Assembly (NCBI RefSeq): GCF_037094685.1
Contig: NZ_CP146614.1
Span: 6,138,001 to 6,202,000 of the forward strand
Reading direction: 5' to 3'
DNA: 64,000 nucleotides
DNA from: Massilia sp. METH4
GTDB taxonomy: Bacteria; Pseudomonadota; Gammaproteobacteria; Burkholderiales; Burkholderiaceae_D
Below the pieces are notes generated by a model. That model did no database searches, was not told where the DNA came from, and worked only from the letters and a program-made list of their open reading frames with translations. This document shows, one piece after another, positions 11,040-20,520 of this stretch. Position 1 is the stretch's first letter. Each line of letters begins with the position of its first letter. The translations under genes were made by a program, and so were the position numbers.

Positions 11040-11998
11040 GGACCGCAACCCGGAATCAAAGTGTTGTCGAATGCCGTCTTTTCATCGAAGCCGGCCGGCA
11101 GGAACTTCACGGACTGCAGCTGGGCCGCCAGCTCGCGCCAGCGCGCCGCGCTCATGCAGCCGAAGCGGGCAGGATCGCCAGCCAGTTGCGTATCGATCAG
11201 CTCGCGGCTGGCGGTGTCGTACAGCGCCGGGGGGATCTGCTGGTTCATGGTGGTCAGCAGTGGGCGCAGCGCGGCCGGGTTCGCCGCGTAGCTGCGCCAG
11301 CCCTGGCGAACGGCGGCTACCGTGGCGCGCACCACGGCCGGCTTGGTGCGAATCATGTCGTCCGTGGTGAACAGCACGCCATACGAACGGTAACCCAGCG
11401 ATGCCAGTGTGATCTGCTGCACGGCCAGCCCCGCCGCAGCCATGCGCGCCGGCAGGTACAGCGAATAACCCTGCTGCACCATGCTCGGGTCGTTACGGAA
11501 CAGGCTCAGGTCGCCGCTGACAGGGATTGTGCGCGCGCCATCGAGGCGGTAGTGGTGCCGCAGCCATTCCCAGTATGCGCTGCCCAGGTTGACGGCAAAG
11601 GTGCGGCCGCGCAGGTCGCGGATCGATTTCACGGCCGGGTCGCGGTGGTATACGAGCGTGTACGGCACGTGATCGAGGTGCGCCAGCACCGCGCGCACCG
11701 GGGCTCCGCGGGCCCGCGCCAGCAGCAGGTCGTCCGCATTGGCGATGCCGAATTCGGCCTGGCCGGAGGCCACCTGAGGAATCGTCTGGATGCGGGGGCC
11801 GCCCTGCTGCACGGCGATGGCGACGCCGGCATCGCGGCCCAGCTTGCCCTGCTGCGCCTGCCAATAGCCGGCCTGGTCCGGTTGCGCGAACCAGTTCAGC
11901 AGGATGCGTACCGGCACCGGCTCCGCGGCCTGGGCCAGCGCTGCCCCGGCCAGCAATGCGGTGGACACCGCTCCCTTCACGACATTGGCGAAGCGCAT
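11036..11998 (-). CDS. ABC transporter substrate-binding protein, SsuA/THI5-like
   Basis: Periplasmic ligand-binding protein of the adjacent importer. The start at 11998 gives MRFANVVKGAVSTALLAGAA, a signal peptide with likely cleavage after AQA near residue 23; a longer upstream frame has no such signal. The mature protein shows the SsuA/THI5 pattern: NWFAQPDQAGYW near the start, a Q-V-ASGQAEFGIANADDLL segment and DLRGRTFAVNLGS. The 320-residue length fits the family. The ligand cannot be read from the sequence, but the arylsulfotransferase next door suggests a sulphur-containing aromatic or a related anion. Confidence 0.85.
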   Translation of the reverse strand: MRFANVVKGAVSTALLAGAALAQAAEPVPVRILLNWFAQPDQAGYWQAQQGKLGRDAGVAIAVQQGGPRIQTIPQVASGQAEFGIANADDLLLARARGAPVRAVLAHLDHVPYTLVYHRDPAVKSIRDLRGRTFAVNLGSAYWEWLRHHYRLDGARTIPVSGDLSLFRNDPSMVQQGYSLYLPARMAAAGLAVQQITLASLGYRSYGVLFTTDDMIRTKPAVVRATVAAVRQGWRSYAANPAALRPLLTTMNQQIPPALYDTASRELIDTQLAGDPARFGCMSAARWRELAAQLQSVKFLPAGFDEKTAFDNTLIPGCGP

Positions 11999-12000
11999 GC

Positions 12001-13116
12001 TCAACCCTCCAGCCAGGGCAGTTGAGCGCGGCTGTAGCGGAACGTCTGGAATACGCTGTTCTGGCGCCCCGGGACGTAGCTGCGCGCTGCCTCGTCCGGG
12101 TATTCGGCGAACCACGGGATGATGTATTCCCACACCAATTCGCCGGCCGGCGTGACTTCGAAGAGGCGCCCCGTGGCCGATTCGGTCACGTGCGTATTCC
12201 CGTTCGGCAGGCGCTGCGCGCTGCCCATGTAGGCCGTGTAGAACGCATTGACCAGTTCATCCTGGTACGACCAGACGATGCGTTGCGTGCGCGGCTCGAT
12301 TTCCAGCACGCGCGAAAACACCACGTGCTGGCCCTTCCGAAAGTTGCCGTTGTCGAAGGCAAGGATATTGCCGTTCTCCAGGGCCACCGGCGCATGCTGG
12401 TGCGATACCACTTCAGGGCCGATATGCAGCTTCACCTTGCCGCTCGCCCTGTCCACGCCGATGATGCCGCTGGTGGTGCGAAGACTCATCAGCACCAGGC
12501 CTTCGGCCGTCACGTCCAGGCCATTTACGAGCGGCCAGTGGTGGCGGCCGAAGCCCGCCGCGATCGGGAACGCTTCCGGTTCGAGGTGTTCCCATGCCTT
12601 CCATTCCCACACGATCTCTCCGGCGCGGTTCACCTCCCGTATCACGTCGCCGTAGGTCATTTCGTCGGCGCCCTTGGCCGTGCCGCCGGGAATGCGCCGG
12701 GCGAAACCGGGCGGCAGCGGCGCGCAACCCGCATACAACAGGTGCCCGTTGGGCAGCCAGCGCGCATCGTGGTGGTGGCTGTCATCCTCGTAGCGCCAGA
12801 CGATGTCGCCGGCCGGCGTGGCTTCGTAGAAGTCGCCACCGTGCCACAGCGACCACGCGCCATAGCGCTCGGGCGACTTCGCGTGGTTGCCGTTGTAGCC
12901 CAGGTTCCCGTTGGGCAGGATCACGGCGGCACGGCCTGGTCGCACCGGCAGCTTCCATTGGTGGGCAACCTTGCCCTCGATATCGATCAGGTACACATTG
13001 CCATCGGCCGTTTGGGGCGCGATAAGGGTGTAGCCCCCGGCGCTCAGCGCGGGATCGTGGGCGATCAGGCCAACGCCGCGGCGGCGCTGGGTGATCTGGT
13101 CGACGGTGGTCGTCAT
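12001..13116 (-). CDS. Arylsulfotransferase (ASST)-family protein, cytoplasmic
   Basis: A 371-residue member of the arylsulfotransferase beta-propeller family, which moves sulphate between phenolic compounds without PAPS. Repeated propeller strands of the form G-x-I-V-W-x-Y/W/E (GDIVWRYEDD, GEIVWEWKAW, QRIVWSYQDE, GELVWEYIIP) alternate with LPNGN turns, and His-rich loops (DDSHHHDAR, GRHHWP, VSHQHAPV) could hold the sulphate-carrying histidine. ATG at 13116 follows a TGGAGA Shine-Dalgarno sequence. No signal peptide is seen, unlike periplasmic ASST. It lies between a porin and an SsuABC-like transporter; substrate unknown. Confidence 0.8.
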   Translation of the reverse strand: MTTTVDQITQRRRGVGLIAHDPALSAGGYTLIAPQTADGNVYLIDIEGKVAHQWKLPVRPGRAAVILPNGNLGYNGNHAKSPERYGAWSLWHGGDFYEATPAGDIVWRYEDDSHHHDARWLPNGHLLYAGCAPLPPGFARRIPGGTAKGADEMTYGDVIREVNRAGEIVWEWKAWEHLEPEAFPIAAGFGRHHWPLVNGLDVTAEGLVLMSLRTTSGIIGVDRASGKVKLHIGPEVVSHQHAPVALENGNILAFDNGNFRKGQHVVFSRVLEIEPRTQRIVWSYQDELVNAFYTAYMGSAQRLPNGNTHVTESATGRLFEVTPAGELVWEYIIPWFAEYPDEAARSYVPGRQNSVFQTFRYSRAQLPWLEG

Positions 13117-13133
13117 GTGTGTTTTCTCCAGTG

Positions 13134-14231
13134 TCAGAATTGATGGCGGATGCCCACGCCGGCCGTGTAGCCGTCCGGGCGCGATTGCGAATTCCTGCTG
13201 CGCAGGTAGTTGGCGTAGACGTCGGTGCGGCGCGACAGGTGGTAGTCGTAGCCGATCACGGCCTCCTGCAACAGCGTCTCGGCGGGCGCGCCGGGGCCGG
13301 CATAGCGGGTGTGTGCATACTCGGCAAGGATCCGGCCGCCGGCGACGGGAATCGCCACGCTGGCCTGCGCGGTGCGCGCGCCGATGCGCGAGATCTCCTG
13401 GAGGCTGCGCTGCCACGTCACGAAGGCCTTCAGCACGCCGAAGTCGTAGCTGGCGCCGGCGAACCGGCTGCGCGTCGGCGCATTCGCCGGTACCCGCACG
13501 TTCCCGGCGTCAAAAGGCTTGCTGTACCAGTCGGCCGTGGCGCCGCCCGTGCTGTGCACCTCGGTGTTCTGGTAATACGCCGCCAGCCCCAGCGGGCCGT
13601 TGTGATACAGGATGTTCGCGCCCCAGTTGGCCACCCCGCCGCGGCCGGCGATCTCGCCCGGCGCGTAGTGCAGGTTGATGACGGCGCCCGCGAACTTGGG
13701 CGACGTGTAGTGCACTTGCCCATCCCAGGCCGTATCGTGGATCAGACCGTCGACACCGGCAAAGGACGGGTACTGCGTGAAATTGAAATACGTCGCGTGC
13801 CACAGTGGCCCCCATCCACCGGAATTGCCGAAGGCATTGAATTGCAGCGTGGGCAGGAACGATGGATTGTTGCCGCGACCGATGTCGATGGCGCCCAGCG
13901 ACGGCGACGAGATGCCGACGAAGGCGCTGCGGCCGAACAGGCTCTGCTGGCTGGCGCCGCCGATGATCGCGCCGGTCTTCATGCTGAAGAAGGAACTCAG
14001 CTCGAAGTACGCCTTGCCACCGCCGCCCAGGTCTTCGACACCGCGAATGCCGAACTGCGAGGTCGTCATGGACCCGCTCGTCACATAGACCTTGCGCACA
14101 CCGCTGCCGGCCAGCTTGTTGACTGCCACGCCCGCATCGACCAGCCCGAACACCGTCACCTGCGATTGCGCCATGGCCGGCAGCGCCAGCACGGCCACCA
14201 TCGCAATGGCCACTCCTCGTAATGAACCCAC
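13134..14231 (-). CDS. Gram-negative trimeric porin
   Basis: Outer-membrane general porin of the betaproteobacterial OmpC/Porin_4 family, 365 residues. It begins with a signal peptide (MGSLRGVAIAMVAVLALPAM, cleavage near AMAQS), has SQVTVFGLVDAGV at the mature N-terminus, alternating beta strands, and the C-terminal phenylalanine in GVGIRHQF needed for outer-membrane assembly. The start is GTG, preceded by a purine-rich GAGGGAGAG. It is first in the minus-strand unit with the sulfotransferase and ABC genes, so it probably passes their substrate into the periplasm. Confidence 0.92.
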   Translation of the reverse strand: MGSLRGVAIAMVAVLALPAMAQSQVTVFGLVDAGVAVNKLAGSGVRKVYVTSGSMTTSQFGIRGVEDLGGGGKAYFELSSFFSMKTGAIIGGASQQSLFGRSAFVGISSPSLGAIDIGRGNNPSFLPTLQFNAFGNSGGWGPLWHATYFNFTQYPSFAGVDGLIHDTAWDGQVHYTSPKFAGAVINLHYAPGEIAGRGGVANWGANILYHNGPLGLAAYYQNTEVHSTGGATADWYSKPFDAGNVRVPANAPTRSRFAGASYDFGVLKAFVTWQRSLQEISRIGARTAQASVAIPVAGGRILAEYAHTRYAGPGAPAETLLQEAVIGYDYHLSRRTDVYANYLRSRNSQSRPDGYTAGVGIRHQF

Positions 14232-14341
14232 GCTCTCTCCCTCTTGGTTGCCGCCTTGCGGATGGGAGGCATTCTAGGGAGGGCATTGCGTCTGGAATAG
14301 CTGATAATTTATGATGGAGCGTCAAAGAAAATCTTACAGTC

Positions 14342-15301
14342 ATGCCAGCCATCTCCCAGGCGTTCCGGTGCTTCGATGAAGTGGCCCGGCGCGGTTCCGT
14401 ACGCAAGGCCGCCGAAACGCTGCATCTCACGGCCGCCGCCGTCAACCAGCAGATCCTCAATCTCGAAAGAACCGTGGGCGTCCCGCTGTTCGACCGGCTG
14501 CCGCGCGGCATGCAGCTCACCACGGCCGGCGACATCATGCTGGCCGCCGTGCGACGCGGCCAGCGCGACTTCGACAATGCGCTCGCGCAGGTCGAGGAAT
14601 TCCGCGATGTGCGGCGCGGTCATGTGAACCTGGGCGTTTCCCACTCGTCGGCGGAAAACCTCATTCCGGAAGTGATCGGAAAACTGATGGCAAGCCATCC
14701 CGGCGTCACCTACAACGTGCGCTCGGGCAATGGCGCGACACTGCTGCGCTGGGTCGCGAACGGCGAGGTGGATGTCGCTTATTGCCTGCGCCGCGCTCTG
14801 CCGCCGCCGGGCGTGGAGGAAGTGCGGGCGTGGCCGCAACGGCTCGGCGTCGTGACGGCGCCGGACCATCCGCTGGCGCAGGCCGGCAAGACAGTCCGGT
14901 TGCGCGACTGCCTCGGCCACCCGCTGGTGCTGATGGCGCAGGACATGGAACTGTCCAGCATGGCGCGCCTGATCGAGCCACGATTGCACGGCGAGCTGCG
15001 GCCCGTGGTGGAAACCAGTTCGGTGGCCATGGCACGCTCGCTGGTGGAGCGTGGCCAAGCCGTGGCGTTCCTGATCCCCGAGAACGTGGCACGGGAAGTG
15101 GCCGCAAAAGCACTGAGCTGGACGCCGCTGCTCGACGCCGGCGCCCTGCTGCATTCCTGCCTGTACCAGCGCACGGGGTACAGCACCACGGCCGTGATGG
15201 GCGTGTTCATTGCGGCCATGGATGAGGTGATCGAGGCCGTGCGTGCCCGGTTCGACGAGGTGCCGGGCGCGCTGATCGAGCCCGTCAATTTCGCCGTGTA
15301 G
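14342..15301 (+). CDS. LysR-family transcriptional regulator of the porin/ABC unit
   Basis: A 319-residue LysR-type regulator with an N-terminal winged helix (about residues 3-62; AAETLHLTAAAVNQQILNLE is the recognition region) and a periplasmic-binding-protein-like effector domain (about 90-300). It is divergent from the porin gene with 110 bases between the two starts, the usual arrangement for a LysR protein controlling its neighbour. The helix TLHLTAAAVNQQI resembles GcvA-type LysR proteins, and gcvT lies 475 bases downstream, so a role in glycine cleavage cannot be excluded. The porin/sulfotransferase target is inferred from position. Confidence 0.88.
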   Translation: MPAISQAFRCFDEVARRGSVRKAAETLHLTAAAVNQQILNLERTVGVPLFDRLPRGMQLTTAGDIMLAAVRRGQRDFDNALAQVEEFRDVRRGHVNLGVSHSSAENLIPEVIGKLMASHPGVTYNVRSGNGATLLRWVANGEVDVAYCLRRALPPPGVEEVRAWPQRLGVVTAPDHPLAQAGKTVRLRDCLGHPLVLMAQDMELSSMARLIEPRLHGELRPVVETSSVAMARSLVERGQAVAFLIPENVAREVAAKALSWTPLLDAGALLHSCLYQRTGYSTTAVMGVFIAAMDEVIEAVRARFDEVPGALIEPVNFAV

Positions 15302-15442
15302 GCCGTTCCCGACCGTATCCCGTACCCCGGCCGAGCGCGGCCGGACAGGAAGTATTGATGAGCGGCTCCCCCACGGTCACGCTTGCGGCGCCCGGCACGG
15401 GCGGCTGGCACACCGCGAGTGCCCGCTCCCTCCACTGCCGCA

Positions 15443-15471
15443 TTGACACCCCCTTGTACTTAACTTATAGT
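15443..15471 (+). promoter_or_regulatory. Sigma70 promoter of the glycine cleavage operon
   Basis: A perfect -35 box TTGACA at 15443-15448 and -10 box TATAGT at 15466-15471 are separated by 17 bases. Transcription would start near 15478, a few bases before the first riboswitch aptamer. Confidence 0.85.
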
Positions 15472-15481
15472 CCCGATCCTC

Positions 15482-15684
15482 GACCGGGAGAGCGCAGCGC
15501 CACGCTGCCGCCGAAGGGGCATCACCCAAAAACTCTCAGGCAACAAGGACCGGTCAGGGGTCGCCAACGGCGGCCAAAACTCTGGAGAGCGGCACGCTTC
15601 TACCGTAACCGGTAAGCTTGCCCACCGAAGGGGCGTGCGGAGTCGAACCATCGAGCCGCTATCTCTCAGGTACCGAGGACAGAG
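15482..15684 (+). ncRNA. Tandem glycine riboswitch
   Basis: Two consecutive glycine aptamers. The first runs about 15482-15555, closed by GACCGG with CCGGTC, and holds GCCGAAGGGGCA and ACTCTCAGGCA. The second runs about 15580-15684, closed by CTCTG with CAGAG, and holds CACCGAAGGGGC and TCTCTCAGGTA. Both show the conserved CCGAAGGGG and CTCTCAGG cores followed by GGAC. The pair sits 93 bases before the gcvT start. Known members upstream of gcv genes turn expression on when glycine binds. No clear intrinsic terminator follows, so control may act at translation or by another mechanism. Confidence 0.95.
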
Positions 15685-15776
15685 GGGTAACGAACAACAG
15701 TGGAAAAGTGCTGTCCGCTTCTTCCGTGCCTTGTGCGCCCTGTTGTGTTGCCACCCCAACCGATGTCCGAGGACCC

Positions 15777-16910
15777 ATGACGCTCAAAACCACCCCACTC
15801 AATGCAGCCCATCGCGCCCTCGGCGCCCGCATGGTCGATTTCGGCGGCTGGGACATGCCCGTCAACTACGGTTCGCAGATCGAGGAACACCATGCCGTGC
15901 GCAGCGACGTGGGCATGTTCGACGTGGCCCACATGTGCGTGGTCGACATCGAAGGCAACGACGTGCGCGGCTTCCTGCGCCGCCTGCTGGCCAACAATGT
16001 CGACAAGCTGAAGACTTCCGGCAAGGCGCTCTACTCGTGCATGCTGAACCCCGAGGGCGGCGTCATCGACGACCTGATCGTCTATTTCTTCTCCGAAAAC
16101 TGGTTCCGCCTGGTCGTGAACGCCGGTACCGCCGAGAAGGACGTGGCGTGGATGAAGGCGAAGAGCGACGAGTGGAACGCCGGCCTCGCCATCACGCAGC
16201 GCCGCGACGATCCCGCGAACGCCATGGCGCTGATCGCCGTGCAGGGTCCGAACGCCCGCGCCAAGGTGTGGGAAGTGCTCCCGCAAACGAAGGATGCGAC
16301 GGTTGAGATGAAGCCGTTCAACGTGGCGATCGTGAAGGATACGGCGTTCGGCGAAGCGATGGTGGCACGCACCGGCTACACCGGCGAAGACGGTTTCGAG
16401 ATCGGCGTGGCCGCCACGCAGGCCGAGGCGCTGTGGAATGCGCTGGCCGTTGCCGGCGTGAAGCCCGCCGGCCTGGGCGCGCGGGATACGCTGCGCCTGG
16501 AAGCGGGCATGAACCTGTATGGCCAGGACATGGATGAAACCGTGAACCCGCTGGACGCGGGCCTGGCCTGGACCATCGACCTGGTGTCCGAGCGCGACTT
16601 CGTCGGCAAGAGCGCCCTGCAGACCAAGGGGCAGAACGCCCAGTTCGTGGGCCTGATCCTGCGCGAAAAAGGCGGCGTGCTGCGCGCGCACCAGAAAGTC
16701 ATCGCTCCAACGGGCGAGACGGGAGAAATCACCTCCGGCACCTTCAGCCCCACCATGCAGCAGGCGATCGCGCTGGCGCGTGTGCAGATGAATGGAACTG
16801 CGAGCGTGCAGGTCGGCGATACGGTGCACGTGGAAATCCGCGACAAGAAGCTCGCGGCCACGGTCGTGAAGCTGCCTTTCGTGCGGAACGGTAAAATCCT
16901 CGTCGCCTGA
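15777..16910 (+). CDS. gcvT: Glycine cleavage system T protein (aminomethyltransferase)
   Basis: Tetrahydrofolate-dependent aminomethyltransferase. It takes the aminomethyl group from lipoylated H protein, releases ammonia and forms 5,10-methylene-THF. The 377-residue frame from the ATG at 15777 starts [32 protein letters not shown], the family N-terminus; an upstream in-frame extension to 15618 would lie inside the riboswitch and is rejected. The folate-domain markers [13 protein letters not shown] and [20 protein letters not shown] are present. GAGGAC lies just before the start. First gene of gcvT-gcvH-gcvP under the glycine riboswitch. Confidence 0.97.
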   Translation: MTLKTTPLNAAHRALGARMVDFGGWDMPVNYGSQIEEHHAVRSDVGMFDVAHMCVVDIEGNDVRGFLRRLLANNVDKLKTSGKALYSCMLNPEGGVIDDLIVYFFSENWFRLVVNAGTAEKDVAWMKAKSDEWNAGLAITQRRDDPANAMALIAVQGPNARAKVWEVLPQTKDATVEMKPFNVAIVKDTAFGEAMVARTGYTGEDGFEIGVAATQAEALWNALAVAGVKPAGLGARDTLRLEAGMNLYGQDMDETVNPLDAGLAWTIDLVSERDFVGKSALQTKGQNAQFVGLILREKGGVLRAHQKVIAPTGETGEITSGTFSPTMQQAIALARVQMNGTASVQVGDTVHVEIRDKKLAATVVKLPFVRNGKILVA

Positions 16911-16943
16911 CCTCCCTATAACATCACCAATCTGGAGCAACAC

Positions 16944-17327
16944 ATGAGCAACATCCCCGCAGAGCTGAAGTACACCGAGTCCCACGAATGGGTGCGCAAG
17001 GAGTCCGACGGCACGATCACGGTCGGCATCACCGAATTCGCGCAGGACGCGCTGGGCGACATCGTGTTCGTCGAGCTGCCGAAGGTCGGCAACAGCTACA
17101 CGGCCGGCGACGACGCCGCCGTGGTGGAATCGGTGAAAGCCGCTTCCGACATCTATGCTCCGGTGTCGGGCGAAGTCGTCGCAGTCAACGACGCGGTGGC
17201 CGGCTCGCCGGAATCGATCAACGCCAACGCCTATGACGCATGGCTGTTCAAGATGAAGCCGAGCGACGCCTCGGCCATCGACGGCCTGCTCGACGCCGAC
17301 GCCTACGGCAAGAACACCGCCTCTTAA
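16944..17327 (+). CDS. gcvH: Glycine cleavage system H protein
   Basis: Lipoate-carrying shuttle between the P, T and L proteins. The 127 residues contain the lipoylation motif [13 protein letters not shown] with K65 as the modified lysine, and the N-terminal [15 protein letters not shown] typical of the family. A TGGAG Shine-Dalgarno sequence is about eight bases before the ATG. It is 33 bases behind gcvT. Confidence 0.97.
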   Translation: MSNIPAELKYTESHEWVRKESDGTITVGITEFAQDALGDIVFVELPKVGNSYTAGDDAAVVESVKAASDIYAPVSGEVVAVNDAVAGSPESINANAYDAWLFKMKPSDASAIDGLLDADAYGKNTAS

Positions 17328-17341
17328 TTCCCGCAGTACCC

Positions 17342-17360
17342 GGGCCGGCGCTGCCGGCCC
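17342..17360. repeat. Perfect hairpin between gcvH and gcvP
   Basis: GGGCCGGC and its complement GCCGGCCC flank a three-base loop. There is no T-run after it, so it is more likely an RNA-stability or translation element in the gcvH-gcvP spacer than a terminator. Confidence 0.5.
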
Positions 17361-17384
17361 TCCCCTTGGCCACAAGAGATCCTC

Positions 17385-20279
17385 ATGACCCGTACCAGCC
17401 TGACTTCCCTCGAGGCGCGTGACGCCTTCATCGCCCGCCACATCGGCCCGGATGCCGCAGAACAGCAGCAGATGCTCGACGTGCTCGGCTATCCGTCGCG
17501 CGCCGCGCTGATCGATGCGATCGTTCCCGAGAACATCCGCAACCGTGGCGCCCTGCCCCTCGGCCAGTTCGCCGAGCCGCTGCCGGAACAGGCTGCGCTG
17601 GCCAAGCTGAAGGGCATCGCCGGCAAGAACAAGGTCTTGAAGTCGCTGATTGGCCAGGGTTATTACGGCACCTACACCCCGGGTGTGGTGCTGCGCAATA
17701 TCTTTGAAAACCCGGCCTGGTACACCGCCTATACGCCCTACCAGCCGGAAATCTCGCAAGGCCGCCTGGAAGCGATCCTGAACTTCCAGCAGGCGATCAC
17801 CGACCTGACGGGCATGGGCATCGCCAACGCGTCGATGCTGGACGAAGGCACCTCGGCCGCCGAAGCGATGACGCTGATCCAGCGTGTCGGCAAATCCAAG
17901 TCGAAGCTCTTCTATGTGGCCAATGACGTGCTGCCGCAGACGCTGGAAGTGATCCAGACCCGCGCCGAGCCGCTGGGCATCGAGGTGCGCACCTTCAATC
18001 CGCTGGAACTGGCGGGCGTGACGGACGCCTTCGGCGTGCTGTTGCAATACCCGGGCGTGGATGGCGCCGTGCGCGACTACCGCGCCGACGTGGAGAAAGT
18101 GAAGGCCACGGGCGCCATGGTCGTCGTGGCCGCCGACCTGCTGGCGCTGACCTTGCTCACGCCGCCGGGCGAATGGGGCGCGGATGTCGTCGTGGGCAAC
18201 AGCCAGCGCTTCGGCGTGCCGCTGGGCTTCGGCGGCCCGCACGCCGGCTACATGGCGACGCGCGACGAATACAAGCGCTCGATGCCGGGGCGCCTGGTCG
18301 GCGTCACGGTCGACCAGCAGGGCAAAACGGCCTACCGCCTGGCGCTGCAGACGCGCGAGCAGCACATCCGCCGCGAAAAAGCGACTTCGAACATCTGCAC
18401 CGCGCAGGTGCTGCTGGCCGTGATCGCCTCGATGTATGCCGTCTACCACGGCCCGCAGGGCCTGGCGAACATCGCCACCCGCGTGCACCGCTACACCGGC
18501 ATCCTGGCCGGCCACCTCCGCGCGCTGGGCTACCAGCTGGCCAACAGCACGTTCTTCGACACGCTGACCATCGTCACCGACCGCGCCGATGCGCTGCACG
18601 CCGCCGCGGTGGCCAACGGCATCAACCTGCGCCGCATCGATGCGCGCCACGTCGGCGTGTCGCTCGACGAGACGAGCGATCGCGACACGCTGGCCGCCCT
18701 GTGGACCGTGTTCTCGACCGGCGTGGCGAATGCGCCGGCCGCCCCGGACTTCGGCGCTCTCGAAGAAAACGGCGAAGACGCCTTCCCCGCCGAACTGGCA
18801 CGGACCTCGGAATACCTGGCCCACCCGGTCTTCAACCGCTACCACAGCGAGACCGAAATGCTGCGCTACCTGCGTTCGCTGGCCGACAAGGACCTGGCGC
18901 TGGACCGCACCATGATCCCGCTGGGTTCGTGCACGATGAAGCTGAACGCCACCAGCGAAATGATCCCGGTGACGTGGCCGGAATTCTCGAACATCCACCC
19001 GTTCGCGCCGCAAGAACAGACCGTGGGCTACCGCGAAATGATCGGCCAGCTGGAAGAAATGCTGTGCGCGGTGACCGGCTATGCCGCCGTGTCGCTGCAG
19101 CCGAACGCGGGTTCGCAGGGTGAATACGCGGGCTTGCTGGTGATCCAGAAGTACCACCAGTCGCGCGGCGAGGGGCATCGCAACATCTGCCTGATTCCAT
19201 CGTCGGCGCACGGTACCAACCCGGCGTCCGCCAGCATGGTCGGCATGCAGGTGGTCGTGACCGCCTGCGACGAGAACGGCAACGTGGACCTGGCCGACCT
19301 GAAGGCCAAGGCCGAGCAGCACAGCAAGAACCTGGCTTGCGTGATGGTCACCTACCCGTCCACGCACGGCGTGTTCGAGGAAGGCATTCGCGAACTGTGC
19401 GACATCGTACACGCGCACGGCGGCCAGGTGTACATCGACGGCGCCAACATGAACGCCCTGGTCGGCGTGGCCGCGCCGGGCGCATTCGGCGGCGACGTGT
19501 CGCACCTGAACCTGCACAAGACGTTCTGCATCCCGCACGGCGGCGGCGGCCCGGGCGTAGGCCCCATCGGCGTGGGCGCGCACCTGGCGCCGTTCCTGCC
19601 GAACCAGCGCTCCACCGGCTACCAGCGCAGCGAGACCGGCATCGGCGCCGTGTCCGCCGCAGCCTACGGTTCCGCGTCGATCCTGCCGATCTCGTGGATG
19701 TACATTGCCATGATGGGCGCCGAGGGCCTGACCGCGGCCACCGAGACCGCGATCCTGAACGCGAACTACGTGGCGCGCCGCCTGGCGCCGCACTACCCGG
19801 TGCTGTACTCGGGCCACGACGGCCTGGTGGCGCACGAGTGCATCATCGACCTGCGCCCGCTGACCGATGCCACCGGCATCAGCAACGAAGACGTGGCCAA
19901 GCGCCTGATGGACTTCGGCTTCCACGCGCCGACCATGAGCTTCCCGGTGCCGGGCACCTTGATGATCGAGCCGACCGAATCGGAAGCGAAGGCGGAGCTG
20001 GACCGTTTCATCGATGCGATGATCGCCATCCGCGCCGAAATCGCCAAGGTGGAAAGCGGCGAATTCGACAAGGCGAACAACCCGCTGAAGTTCGCGCCGC
20101 ACACGGCCGAGGTGCTGGTGGCCGACAACTGGGACCGCCAGTACAGCCGCGAAGTGGCCGCCTACCCGGTGCCGTCGCTGCGCAAGCAGAAGTACTGGCC
20201 GCCGGTGGGCCGCGCCGATAACGTGTACGGCGACCGCAACCTGTTCTGCGGCTGCGCGCCGATCAGCGCTTACGAGTAG
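17385..20279 (+). CDS. gcvP: Glycine dehydrogenase (decarboxylating), P protein
   Basis: PLP-dependent glycine decarboxylase of the glycine cleavage system. The 964 residues are the fused, full-length bacterial form with two PLP-fold halves. The Schiff-base lysine is K712 in [17 protein letters not shown]. The N-terminal half has [11 protein letters not shown] and the C-terminal half [11 protein letters not shown]. Its start ATG has AAGAGA upstream. It is last in the riboswitch-controlled operon; no lipoamide dehydrogenase gene follows. Confidence 0.97.
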   Translation: MTRTSLTSLEARDAFIARHIGPDAAEQQQMLDVLGYPSRAALIDAIVPENIRNRGALPLGQFAEPLPEQAALAKLKGIAGKNKVLKSLIGQGYYGTYTPGVVLRNIFENPAWYTAYTPYQPEISQGRLEAILNFQQAITDLTGMGIANASMLDEGTSAAEAMTLIQRVGKSKSKLFYVANDVLPQTLEVIQTRAEPLGIEVRTFNPLELAGVTDAFGVLLQYPGVDGAVRDYRADVEKVKATGAMVVVAADLLALTLLTPPGEWGADVVVGNSQRFGVPLGFGGPHAGYMATRDEYKRSMPGRLVGVTVDQQGKTAYRLALQTREQHIRREKATSNICTAQVLLAVIASMYAVYHGPQGLANIATRVHRYTGILAGHLRALGYQLANSTFFDTLTIVTDRADALHAAAVANGINLRRIDARHVGVSLDETSDRDTLAALWTVFSTGVANAPAAPDFGALEENGEDAFPAELARTSEYLAHPVFNRYHSETEMLRYLRSLADKDLALDRTMIPLGSCTMKLNATSEMIPVTWPEFSNIHPFAPQEQTVGYREMIGQLEEMLCAVTGYAAVSLQPNAGSQGEYAGLLVIQKYHQSRGEGHRNICLIPSSAHGTNPASASMVGMQVVVTACDENGNVDLADLKAKAEQHSKNLACVMVTYPSTHGVFEEGIRELCDIVHAHGGQVYIDGANMNALVGVAAPGAFGGDVSHLNLHKTFCIPHGGGGPGVGPIGVGAHLAPFLPNQRSTGYQRSETGIGAVSAAAYGSASILPISWMYIAMMGAEGLTAATETAILNANYVARRLAPHYPVLYSGHDGLVAHECIIDLRPLTDATGISNEDVAKRLMDFGFHAPTMSFPVPGTLMIEPTESEAKAELDRFIDAMIAIRAEIAKVESGEFDKANNPLKFAPHTAEVLVADNWDRQYSREVAAYPVPSLRKQKYWPPVGRADNVYGDRNLFCGCAPISAYE

Positions 20280-20337
20280 GCCAGGGCCGTTGGCGGACGG
20301 GGCAAGAACCGCAACCCCCGCGCCGCTGGTGTCGCCG

Positions 20338-20451
20338 CTGGTGTCGGACACCGGATTTTCGGTGTCCGACACCGGTTTTCCTCCGAGGTCGCGTCTACCG
20401 AAAAGCGGTGTCCGACACCTGAAAGTCCGCCCGCTGCAGCGGTCCGACACC
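20338..20451. repeat. Cluster of GGTGTC-n-GACACC palindromes
   Basis: Three copies of the 13-base palindrome GGTGTCsGACACC lie at 20340-20352, 20361-20373 (one base later counted from its flanking C) and 20407-20419, with a shortened copy near 20441-20451. The first two also pair with each other as a perfect 14-bp stem (20340-20353 with 20360-20373) around the loop GATTTT. The cluster fills the gap between the convergent gcvP and the next minus-strand gene and may act as a transcript end. Related palindromes occur at 30319-30375 and 48808-48837. Confidence 0.75.
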
Positions 20452-20520
20452 AGAACGCCTGCGCTACTGGGGCCTCGAACCCTGAGCGCCGTCCACCGGG
20501 AGTTGGGCGGCGTTTTCCGT

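Noticed and set aside
15618..15776. Longer gcvT start at 15618
   Set aside because: It would translate the second glycine aptamer; the family N-terminus begins at 15777.
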